From: a virus
DNA length: 34,223 bases
Virus record (IMG/VR): IMGVR_UViG_3300044712_001018
Location: 1-34,223 of that record
Strand: one strand, 5' to 3'
A program made the translations under genes and the position numbers. Below the pieces are notes generated by a model. The model was not told where the DNA came from. It made no database searches and was given only the letters and a program-made list of their open reading frames with translations. Shown here in pieces: positions 1 through 5,206 of this stretch (position 1 is the first letter of the stretch; every line of letters begins with the position of its first letter).

Positions 1-72
1 GCCGCCGCCGACAGTTACCCCAACCTGCCGACGACAAGTCGCCTGCAAAGTGCTCGCGAGACAGCCCTTCAT
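1..72 (-). CDS. Partial gene cut by the left edge, function unknown
   Basis: An ATG at 72-70 overlaps the TGA of the upstream HTH gene (ATGA, 72-69), the coupling used throughout this operon. Only 24 codons are visible, starting MKGCLASTLQATC and still open at position 1. The fragment is too short to assign. It is called because of the overlap and because the downstream direction matches the rest of the leftward early operon. Confidence 0.45.
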   Translation of the reverse strand, partial: MKGCLASTLQATCRRQVGVTVGGG

Positions 73-392
73 CGCGCCGCCTCCGAGAGCTGGCCGGGCC
101 GCGCCCGGCGCTGGTAGCGCCGCCGCACATTGCCGGAGCCGGCAGGCCGAGGGCCGACCGGCGCGACCGTCTGGGTCGCCATGATGTGCGCGGCGACCGA
201 AGGCGGATGAAAACGCACGATCCGCCCGCAGCGCAGAAACGGTATCCGCTTCGCCCGGACCCATCGGACGAGCGTGCGGTATGTCGGCGCGCAGCCGGGC
301 GCCCAGACGCCGGAGGCGATCAGTCCATGGTAATCGACGAAGCCGGCCGGGATGCCCAGATCGGCCGCAGACAGGGAAAGCGCGCCGCCCAT
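69..392 (-). CDS. Excisionase-like / helix-turn-helix DNA-binding protein
   Basis: A 107-residue protein. Residues about 37-70 (TYRTLVRWVRAKRIPF... then GRIVRFHPPSVAAHI) match the pattern of excisionase/HTH_17 winged-helix domains: a helix ending in RW, a turn with R-I-P, then R-x-x-R-F and a closing helix. Such proteins bend att DNA or act as small repressors, so a role as recombination directionality factor or early regulator is inferred. The start at 392 was chosen over a longer upstream reading because a GGGAGG ribosome site sits 7 bases upstream and the upstream reading is an arginine-rich shadow of the neighbouring membrane gene. It lies 2 nt after the membrane gene and overlaps the next gene by ATGA. 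Confidence 0.6.
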   Translation of the reverse strand: MGGALSLSAADLGIPAGFVDYHGLIASGVWAPGCAPTYRTLVRWVRAKRIPFLRCGRIVRFHPPSVAAHIMATQTVAPVGPRPAGSGNVRRRYQRRARPGQLSEAAR

Positions 393-394
393 GC

Positions 395-742
395 TCAGCC
401 CTCCCCCCGTGCGCGTGCCGCGCTGGCGACCAGGCCGGAGACCTTGCCCCGCGCGAAGGCCCGATCGGCGCCGATCTGCGCGTACAGCTTGGCGACGGCG
501 AGATCCGCGTTGAGCGACTCGGCCCGGGCCTCGGCGGCCGTCAGGTCGGCCCGGTAGCGAGCCAGCACCATGCAGGCATTTACCCATCCGGTCGCGGCGA
601 GGCCGAAGGCGCCGGCCCACAGCCACGGCCAGCCCAGCCAGTGCACGACCGCCCAGACGCCGACCGCGCAGATCGCCACGAAGGCGACCAGGACGGCCCG
701 ATACCCGATCTCGCGCAGACGCGCGGCGCGTTGCGTATTCAT
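395..742 (-). CDS. Small two-TM membrane protein, early operon
   Basis: A 115-residue protein with two hydrophobic helices at about 14-34 and 38-58 (YRAVLVAFVAICAVGVWAVV and WPWLWAGAFGLAATGWV), followed by an alanine-rich amphipathic helix likely to be cytoplasmic. The family is not recognised. Small early membrane proteins in temperate phages often serve in superinfection exclusion or lysis timing, but nothing in the sequence decides this. The ATG at 742 overlaps the stop of the zinc protein upstream (ATGA), so translation is probably coupled. Confidence 0.6.
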   Translation of the reverse strand: MNTQRAARLREIGYRAVLVAFVAICAVGVWAVVHWLGWPWLWAGAFGLAATGWVNACMVLARYRADLTAAEARAESLNADLAVAKLYAQIGADRAFARGKVSGLVASAARARGEG

Positions 743-1011
743 AGAGTGGATTTGCGTGAAGTGGCCTGCCGGTACTCGGCGCGCATGCGCTCGGCGCAGG
801 CCGGGCAGATCCCGTGCGAGGCGATGAAGTCGCCGGGCCGCGGAGCTGCGCCGTCCTGGCACCACGCACAGACAAACGTCAGCGCGGCCGGCTCGAGCGG
901 GAGCTCGCGATCGGCGATCGCCTCGAGGGCCGAGCCCTCGCGCACCTGCAGGCCGAGCTCGGTATGGGCGAGGGCGCTTATAGGGTAGCCTCCGCGCTCG
1001 GCGCCTTTCAT
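739..1011 (-). CDS. Small zinc-ribbon-like protein (CxxC...CxxC)
   Basis: A 90-residue protein. The C-terminal half has CAWC and, about 20 residues on, CPAC (in HGICPACAERM), a spacing that suggests one structural zinc site. HGICP-x-C endings occur in short phage and bacterial zinc-ribbon proteins. The first 45 residues are unremarkable. It may bind nucleic acid or another protein; no specific role is claimed. It overlaps both neighbours by ATGA. Confidence 0.6.
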   Translation of the reverse strand: MKGAERGGYPISALAHTELGLQVREGSALEAIADRELPLEPAALTFVCAWCQDGAAPRPGDFIASHGICPACAERMRAEYRQATSRKSTL

Positions 1012-1184
1012 GCTGCCACCCCTTTTTGCGCGCGGGCCTTGCGCAGCGCGTGCAGCGCTTCGCGGAGGAGGTCTGCCGGGCGCTTGCGGCCGTCCTTGAG
1101 TTCGGCCTTCACAAATTTGAGGTCTTCTCCCTGGGCCCTCAGGGATAGCACGATGCCGTAGTTCGGGGTTTTCTTGCGTGGCAT
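1008..1184 (-). CDS. 58-aa ribbon-helix-helix-like regulator, first gene of the leftward early operon
   Basis: The protein begins MPRKKTPNYGIVLSLR and continues with a short basic helical segment (PADLLREALHALRKA). It resembles the divergent plus-strand protein starting at 1327: both open MP(R/K)K, then YG-x-V-x-S-x-R, then P-x-(D/E)-(L/I)-LR and LH-x-L. This spacing suggests the ribbon-helix-helix (Arc/MetJ type) fold, although the match is by eye. ATG at 1184 was chosen because the longer reading runs through the AT-rich intergenic operator region. A sigma70-like promoter lies just upstream (1206-1234). Cro-like antagonism to the 1327 protein is inferred. Confidence 0.55.
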   Translation of the reverse strand: MPRKKTPNYGIVLSLRAQGEDLKFVKAELKDGRKRPADLLREALHALRKARAQKGVAA

Positions 1185-1203
1185 GCGCGGACAAAGCTCT
1201 AGG

Positions 1204-1274
1204 TTTGTATACAAGTGAAGACAAAACCCAGCAAACCGCCCCGTTTTCATAGGTGCATTTTTGTAGACAAATGA
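1204..1274. promoter_or_regulatory. Divergent operator/promoter region with two copies of TTTGTANACAARTGA
   Basis: The 142-bp gap between divergent regulators is distinctly AT-rich. TTTGTATACAAGTGA (1204-1218) and TTTGTAGACAAATGA (1260-1274) are near-identical 15-mers 56 bp apart. Each centres on a dyad: TTGTATACAA is perfect, and TTTGT-AG-ACAAA is perfect around two bases. On the minus strand TTGCTG (1229-1234), a 17-bp spacer and TATACA (1206-1211) form a plausible sigma70 promoter whose -10 lies inside the first dyad. These are the best operator candidates for the flanking RHH-like proteins. Confidence 0.6.
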
Positions 1275-1326
1275 GAAAAATGGGCGCATGCAGGCCTTTC
1301 GCGCGTCAGTGGGCGCGCCTGCGCGC

Positions 1327-1644
1327 ATGCCCAAAAAAACAAAGCAGCCCTACGGCACCGTCTGGTCGGCCAGGTTAAACGAGCGGCTGACCGAGGCGCT
1401 CAAGGCCTGGGGAGAGCAGCACATGCTAAAGAGCCCGACGGAGATCTTGCGGCATTTCGTCTCGACCGGGCTGCATGAACTCATCGAAAGCGGGCGCCTG
1501 CGCGTCCCTCCTGTATTGTCTCTCACGGTTGCCGCGAACACAGCCGATCCGCCCGCACTCTCCGTGGCTGAAGATCCTCCCCCTTCTGTGCCGCTGCGCC
1601 ATACTCCCAAACGCACGCCTGCGCCGCCGAAGAAGACCGGCTAG
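1327..1644 (+). CDS. RHH-like regulator, candidate lysogeny repressor
   Basis: A 105-residue protein beginning MPKKTKQPYGTVWSARLNERL, with PTEILRHFVSTGLHELIE at about 38-55 as the likely second and third elements of a ribbon-helix-helix fold. The proline-rich tail from residue 62 has no recognised domain and ends in a basic PKRTPAPPKKTG. It is divergent from the shorter relative at 1184-1008 and shares its operator region. Because it is the first gene of the rightward (integrase-side) group, a lysogenic repressor role is inferred. A plasmid-type or toxin-antitoxin regulator is the alternative. The ATG at 1327 is favoured over 1288 by alignment with the paralogue. Confidence 0.5.
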   Translation: MPKKTKQPYGTVWSARLNERLTEALKAWGEQHMLKSPTEILRHFVSTGLHELIESGRLRVPPVLSLTVAANTADPPALSVAEDPPPSVPLRHTPKRTPAPPKKTG

Positions 1645-1737
1645 TACCCTTCGAGCAACTACAGCCACCCGCCCCGTCCTGTATCATCCCATGTCCATAC
1701 CATCGCCCCGAGCGCTGGTGTTACGAACCGTGACCGC
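1645..1737. other. Short gap, nothing recognised
   Basis: This gap separates the RHH-like gene from the membrane gene. A short frame (1691-1741) ends in an ATGA overlap with the start of the next gene, but 16 codons without any ribosome site are not enough to call it a leader peptide. No hairpin or promoter stands out. Confidence 0.3.
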
Positions 1738-2223
1738 ATGACTCCGCCTCCCCCTGCCGCTATCGGATCCTCGCCCGCCGGCACTTCACTGCGGGTGCTC
1801 GCCTGGCTCGCCATCGTCGCGGCCGTCGTGATCGCGGTGCTCCCGATCTACCTGCTCCGCGGCATCGGACACCCCCAATCCAGCGACGAGGCGGCCGTGA
1901 TCGGCGACTTCGCCTGGTCCTTCTGGCGCTGGTCTGTCCTCCTGATCCTCCCCGCCTGGCTCTTCTTCATCGCCGGGAAAATCGCCGACGGCATCCACAC
2001 GACCGCCCGACACGCCGTCATCCACAGCCAAATACTCGCCGAGGTGCGCGCCGCGACGGCCGCGACAGCGACGGCCGCCCAGGCATGCGCCGACGTGCTC
2101 GCCGCGCACAGGGAGCGCCAGGCAGAGCAATTCGCAAACGTCCTCGGCCTGATGCGGGCCGCCGACGAGCTCGAGCCAGAGGCCTCCGGAGCCGGGTCGC
2201 CACCCCGCCACCCCGAAGCGTGA
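1738..2223 (+). CDS. Two-TM membrane protein with C-terminal helical tail
   Basis: A 161-residue protein with hydrophobic segments at about 19-43 (VLAWLAIVAAVVIAVLPIYLL) and 64-84 (SVLLILPAWLFFIAGKIADG), then an alanine-rich helix (about 95-145) likely to form a coiled coil, and a proline-rich end. No family was recognised. Its place beside the repressor candidate and the integrase, on the strand expected to be read in the lysogen, suggests a lysogenic-conversion or superinfection-exclusion role; this is inference only. No good ribosome site precedes the ATG. A long open frame on the opposite strand here is a shadow. Confidence 0.55.
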   Translation: MTPPPPAAIGSSPAGTSLRVLAWLAIVAAVVIAVLPIYLLRGIGHPQSSDEAAVIGDFAWSFWRWSVLLILPAWLFFIAGKIADGIHTTARHAVIHSQILAEVRAATAATATAAQACADVLAAHRERQAEQFANVLGLMRAADELEPEASGAGSPPRHPEA

Positions 2224-2310
2224 CCGATTGTCCAACGGTTGCCCAAAGCCTCAAAAATCCGGGCAATCACTGTCCTTTCCTGTCTTCTCGATAACACCTT
2301 GAATACGGCC

Positions 2311-2399
2311 GGTTTCACTCTAGAAACGCGCAAGCCCCGTGTATTCAGCGGTCGAGCACGGGAGGACCTTTGCGGGTTCAATTCCCGCCACCTCCACCA
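2311..2399 (+). other. attP core: 3' end of a tmRNA-like (ssrA) gene
   Basis: The stretch ends with a complete T-arm (GCGGG 2372-2376, loop TTCAATT, CCCGC 2384-2388), a 3' acceptor strand CACCTCC (2389-2395) and ACCA (2396-2399). No matching 5' acceptor strand GGAGGTG is found upstream. Upstream lie two hairpins: GTTTC/GAAAC (2312-2327) and CCCGTG/CACGGG (2336-2362, 15-nt loop). There is no 7-nt anticodon loop, so this fits the 3' part of a tmRNA better than half a tRNA. Phages that integrate into ssrA carry exactly such a 3' fragment next to the integrase and restore the gene on integration. Confidence 0.6.
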
Positions 2400-2451
2400 T
2401 TTCTGCGCGTTGTGTATCAGCTTCTTGCGCACTTTCTCGCGCTACTTTGTT

Positions 2452-2481
2452 GAAAGTTGCCCGAGGTGTTGGGCAACTTTC
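2452..2481. promoter_or_regulatory. 11-bp inverted repeat just upstream of the integrase
   Basis: GAAAGTTGCCC (2452-2462) and GGGCAACTTTC (2471-2481) form a perfect 11-bp inverted repeat with an 8-bp spacer, ending 8 bp before the integrase ATG. GTTGCCC also occurs at 2238-2244 on the other side of the att core. It may be an integrase/excisionase arm site, an operator autoregulating int, or an RNA hairpin masking the ribosome site. The copies on both sides of the core favour arm-type binding. Confidence 0.5.
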
Positions 2482-2489
2482 GAGAAGAC

Positions 2490-3656
2490 ATGAAGCGACA
2501 ACACTTCAGCGTGTCAGAATTCGTGAACCGATCGGGGTCCGTCGCCTATCGTGTCAGCGGTTACGACGTGCAGGGCGCTAGGGTCCGCGAGAACTATGCG
2601 GACCAACTCGAGGCCGAAGCCGCGGCCGACGCCTACGAGCTGGCCAGGGTGAACGCTGAGGCCGGCTGGCGCACGATCGCGACCCGGTCGACCGACGCGC
2701 AGCTCGAGGACGCGGACCGGGCGCGCGAGATCTTGCGGCCGCTGGGCAAGACACTGACGGCAGCCGCGGAATTCATGCGCGATCGCTGGCGCCCGGCCGA
2801 GGCCGAGCGGTCGACCTCGGACGCGCGCGACGCATATCTCGCACAGCGGGCGATCGAGGAGGCCAACGGCGAGCTATCGCGCCGGCAGCTGCGCGCCCTC
2901 CGGCTCGAGCTCCGCCGCTTCGTGCAGCGCCACCCGGGCCGCGTCGGAGATCTCACCCAGGCCGAGGTCCTCGAGTATGTCTCGGCCGGCGGAGTCAAAA
3001 ACAAGACGCGGCTCAACCGCCGCGGCTACCTCGCGCCCTGGTTTGCGTTCTGCCGGCGCCACAAATGGACGACCCTCAATCCCTTCGCCGACGTGCCCCA
3101 GCGCCGAGGCAAGCGCTCGCGCGGCCTGGCGCCGATCCTCTCACCGGAGGCCGCGGAAGCGGTGATGCGCTGGGCCGAGAAGGAGCACGGCGCCCGAGCC
3201 GTGACATACTTCGCGCTGTGCCTGTTCGCCGGGATCCGGCCCGACTGGCGCGACGGCGAGATCTCGAAACTCACGCCGGCGCACGTGCACCTCGACCGCT
3301 CCGTGATCGTGATCCCGCCCGAGGTCTCGAAGATTAACGAGGTCCGCGAGATCACGATCCGGCCGAACCTGGCCGACTGGCTCAAGCGGTATCCGCTCGA
3401 TAAGTACCCGCCGATCTTCCGCAACTATCGCAAGATCCTCCCGCCGGCGCGCAAGACGCTCAGCCTCGCTCACGACGTGCTGCGGCATTCGTTCTGCACG
3501 TATGTCCTCGAGCAGACCGGATCGCTCGATCGCACGGCCGCGGAGAGCGGGAACTCTGTCGCGATGATCCGCGCGCATTACCGCGGCCGCCTGGTCGACC
3601 GCACCTGGCTCGAGAAGTTCTGGGCAATAAAGCCAAACGGCGCCGGCCCATCGTAG
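2490..3656 (+). CDS. int: Tyrosine-recombinase integrase
   Basis: A 388-residue protein. The N-terminal 90 residues are a probable arm-binding region, about 100-200 a SAM-like core-binding domain, and the C-terminal half the catalytic domain. Visible active-site elements are Arg in LCLFAGIRPD, Lys in VSKIN, HDVLRHSFCTY (HxxR), GNSVAMIRAHY with Asn where the second His/Trp usually sits, and the Tyr of AHYRG. The Asn form is common in integrases from Verrucomicrobiota and Planctomycetota. ATG 2490 was chosen; the longer frame would start with TTG inside the inverted repeat. The gene lies directly after the tmRNA-like att core and its stop is in the loop of a strong hairpin. Confidence 0.93.
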   Translation: MKRQHFSVSEFVNRSGSVAYRVSGYDVQGARVRENYADQLEAEAAADAYELARVNAEAGWRTIATRSTDAQLEDADRAREILRPLGKTLTAAAEFMRDRWRPAEAERSTSDARDAYLAQRAIEEANGELSRRQLRALRLELRRFVQRHPGRVGDLTQAEVLEYVSAGGVKNKTRLNRRGYLAPWFAFCRRHKWTTLNPFADVPQRRGKRSRGLAPILSPEAAEAVMRWAEKEHGARAVTYFALCLFAGIRPDWRDGEISKLTPAHVHLDRSVIVIPPEVSKINEVREITIRPNLADWLKRYPLDKYPPIFRNYRKILPPARKTLSLAHDVLRHSFCTYVLEQTGSLDRTAAESGNSVAMIRAHYRGRLVDRTWLEKFWAIKPNGAGPS

Positions 3657-3670
3657 GACCGGCGCCGTTT
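3635..3670. terminator. Bidirectional hairpin between convergent int and the 58-aa gene
   Basis: AAACGGCGCCGG (3635-3646) and CCGGCGCCGTTT (3659-3670) are a perfect 12-bp inverted repeat with a 12-nt loop. The loop contains the integrase stop codon (3654-3656). Weak A/T ends on both sides of a GC core make it usable from both directions. It sits 16 bp beyond the end of the convergent minus-strand gene, so it probably terminates both transcripts. Confidence 0.75.
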
Positions 3671-3686
3671 AGAGATCACCCCAGGC

Positions 3687-3863
3687 TCAGGCCTTCGCGC
3701 CCTTGGCGGCCGCCGCCTGGCGCGCCCGCTCGCGCTCCCAGCGCACGAGCACGGCCGCCCTCGCCTGCTCGCTCGAGCGCGCCTTCGCCTTGCCCGTGCC
3801 GGCCGCGCCGCCCAGGCGGCCGAGTGCGACGGCCGCCGGATTCTTGTCGCTCTTCTTTTTCAT
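3687..3863 (-). CDS. 58-aa basic protein with GRLGG motif
   Basis: The reading is MKKKSDKNPAAVALGRLGG at the start, then a lysine/alanine helix and AAVLVRWERERARQA, ending in KGAKA. Short basic proteins with AxxLGRxGGxxGGxARA followed by A-R-W are widespread in bacteria and phages, with no settled function; this one fits that pattern with the second GG replaced by GTGKAKARS. It is the last gene of the leftward accessory operon, 31 bp after the preceding gene and just before the shared terminator hairpin. Lysine-rich AAA/AAG codons at the start are unlike its GC-rich neighbours. Confidence 0.6.
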   Translation of the reverse strand: MKKKSDKNPAAVALGRLGGAAGTGKAKARSSEQARAAVLVRWERERARQAAAAKGAKA

Positions 3864-3894
3864 GGTCTCGTGTTACGCAACCGCTCGCGCACGG

Positions 3895-4350
3895 TCAAGC
3901 CGGCCGCACCTCCTCGAGGATCCTGGCATGCAGACCCCAGGCCGCGATCACGCCGACCTCGCTCGGCCGGCCGTCCAACTCCTTCGCGGTCTCGCGGCCG
4001 CCGGTGAAGTTGACCCCGTTGAAGTACTCCCCGGTGATATCGCTCCGCAGGACATACACGACGCGCAGCGCCGCCAGCGCCGCGCCCTCGAAGACAGGCG
4101 TCCACTGATCGGCCCCGCCCTGGTGGGTCCCGCGCGTCGCCTCGTAGATCTTGCCGTTACTGCCGACCGCCAGGGCGCCAGGGCGATAGTCCTGCGGTCG
4201 ATCCAGGGCAGAGTCCCAGCCGCAGGCCTTGAGCTTCCAGAGGATCACATACCCGCCCGCCAGGGCCTCGGGAAAACCGTGCGCGGCCCAGAGTCGGGCC
4301 ACCTCGAGCGCGCGCCGCATGCGCCGGCGATAATTGGCCGCGGAGCTCAC
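3895..4350 (-). CDS. 151-aa accessory protein, unknown function
   Basis: The GTG start at 4350 is supported by an AAAGGGG ribosome site and a GTGA overlap with the gene upstream. The N-terminal third is a basic helical region (NYRRRMRRALEVARLWAAHGFPEALAGGY). The middle (about 70-100) reads GALAVGSNGKIYEATRGTHQGG, then W, like the short beta modules of phage structural or carbohydrate-binding proteins. The C-terminal part has ITGEYFNGVNFTGG. No catalytic motif was recognised. It belongs to the four-gene accessory operon ending at the shared terminator. Confidence 0.5.
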   Translation of the reverse strand: MSSAANYRRRMRRALEVARLWAAHGFPEALAGGYVILWKLKACGWDSALDRPQDYRPGALAVGSNGKIYEATRGTHQGGADQWTPVFEGAALAALRVVYVLRSDITGEYFNGVNFTGGRETAKELDGRPSEVGVIAAWGLHARILEEVRPA

Positions 4351-4580
4351 AGCGCACCCCTTTCCTCGGTCACGATCGCGACGCGAGCGCTCGCGGTCGA
4401 GACATGCAGCGCCACGTGCGAGCCGCCCCGATACACGAACCAACCAGGGAAGGCCGCCTTCAGCCGCCCAGCGACCTGGTCGAGATCCTGGCACAGCGCG
4501 AGCGCCTCGAGCTCGCGCTGCACGACCGGGAAGAGACCGGCGCCAAGGGCGCGCCGGGTTGCCTCGAGCCGCGCGATCAC
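4347..4580 (-). CDS. 77-aa accessory protein, unknown
   Basis: A GTG start at 4580 overlaps the upstream stop (GTGA) and has GGGAGG 9 bases before it, so this short frame is well supported by its signals. The sequence is helical to about residue 44 (QRELEALALCQDLDQVAGRLKAAF is the centre), then a short beta-like end (WFVYRGGSHVALHV). No known family was recognised. It overlaps the 151-aa gene by another GTGA, so the three genes are translationally chained. Confidence 0.55.
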   Translation of the reverse strand: MIARLEATRRALGAGLFPVVQRELEALALCQDLDQVAGRLKAAFPGWFVYRGGSHVALHVSTASARVAIVTEERGAL

Positions 4581-5098
4581 TTGGCGCCTCCCTTCTTCAT
4601 CTGTCCGAAGCGCAGGGCGAGATGCTGGATCGAGCGCTCGTCGAGCGACGCGATCGACGGCGCCCAGACGCGCACGCTGTGACGGTTGGCCTCGGAGTCC
4701 CAGATATAGGCGTCGCGATCGTGATGCATGAGGAAAAACCCGGCCTCGATCTGATTGGACCCGCCGGCCAGGATCCGGGCGATCGTCTCGCGGATCACCG
4801 CGACGAAGGGCGCCGCGTGCGCCGCGTCGACTTCGGCCGTCGTCGAGACGTGCACGCTTTGGCCGGTCACGTAGTCGTCGATCGCCATCGACCAGGTATG
4901 CAGACCCTTCGCGAGCTGCTCGACCGCGGCGACGTCGACCGCGGCATCGCGGACGATGATCTTCAAATACTGCGAGCTCTCGCCGCGGACCGTCACCTGG
5001 CGCTGGTTGTACCCGAGGGTTTGCTTGATCAGCGCGCGGAGATCCGCGGCCGAGATCCAATCATTAGAGGAGCGAGGAAGTGTTTCGGTGTTTGTCAT
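4577..5098 (-). CDS. 173-aa protein, possibly LPD29-like, first gene of the accessory operon
   Basis: The ATG at 5098 follows a 106-bp gap holding an 18-bp palindrome. The N-terminal half (SAADLRALIKQTL, then RQVTVRGESSQYLKIIVRD and VAAVEQLAKGLHTWSM) resembles the polyvalent-protein associated domain LPD29, which is found in phage and conjugative polyvalent proteins and small stand-alone phage proteins. This is memory of the pattern, not a search. The C-terminal half (about 90-170) is alpha/beta with no known motif. Being led by its own operator and placed between integrase and tail suggests an accessory (moron-type) operon. Confidence 0.5.
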   Translation of the reverse strand: MTNTETLPRSSNDWISAADLRALIKQTLGYNQRQVTVRGESSQYLKIIVRDAAVDVAAVEQLAKGLHTWSMAIDDYVTGQSVHVSTTAEVDAAHAAPFVAVIRETIARILAGGSNQIEAGFFLMHHDRDAYIWDSEANRHSVRVWAPSIASLDERSIQHLALRFGQMKKGGAK

Positions 5099-5112
5099 AA
5101 CGCCCCCAGACC

Positions 5113-5130
5113 TACGCAAGCGCTTGCGTA
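5113..5130. promoter_or_regulatory. 18-bp perfect palindrome, candidate operator
   Basis: TACGCAAGCGCTTGCGTA is a perfect palindrome 15 bp upstream of the 5098 start codon, in the only gap before the four-gene accessory operon. Position and symmetry suggest a dimeric repressor site controlling that operon. The surrounding minus-strand sequence has TTGCTT upstream as a possible -35, but no clear -10 was found. Confidence 0.5.
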
Positions 5131-5184
5131 TGGACAAGCAAAACCGTCCTCCCCCTTCGTAAGTTGCTGGCGCCCAGGCCAAAC

Positions 5185-5206
5185 GAGTGCTCGCCGGCGA
5201 GCACTC
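5185..5206. repeat. Dispersed palindrome GCTCGCCGGCGAGC, copy 1 (22 bp symmetric)
   Basis: The 14-bp core is at 5189-5202, and here symmetry extends to 22 bp (GAGT...ACTC). It begins at the stop codon of the tail hub gene (TGA 5207-5205), so as mRNA it would form a hairpin directly after the stop. It is one of five copies in the window. Confidence 0.7.

Noticed and set aside
1475-1741. An 88-codon plus-strand frame ending in an ATGA overlap with the 1738 gene
   Set aside because: Most of it is a shifted reading of the RHH-like gene; a 16-codon leader from 1691 cannot be supported.
2311-2399. A complete tRNA gene
   Set aside because: Only the T-arm and acceptor 3' strand are present; no 5' acceptor strand or 7-nt anticodon loop exists upstream.
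1848-2432. A 194-codon minus-strand frame opposite the 1738-2223 membrane protein
   Set aside because: It runs through the att fragment and has low-complexity Arg/Ser content; the plus-strand reading has two clean TM helices.
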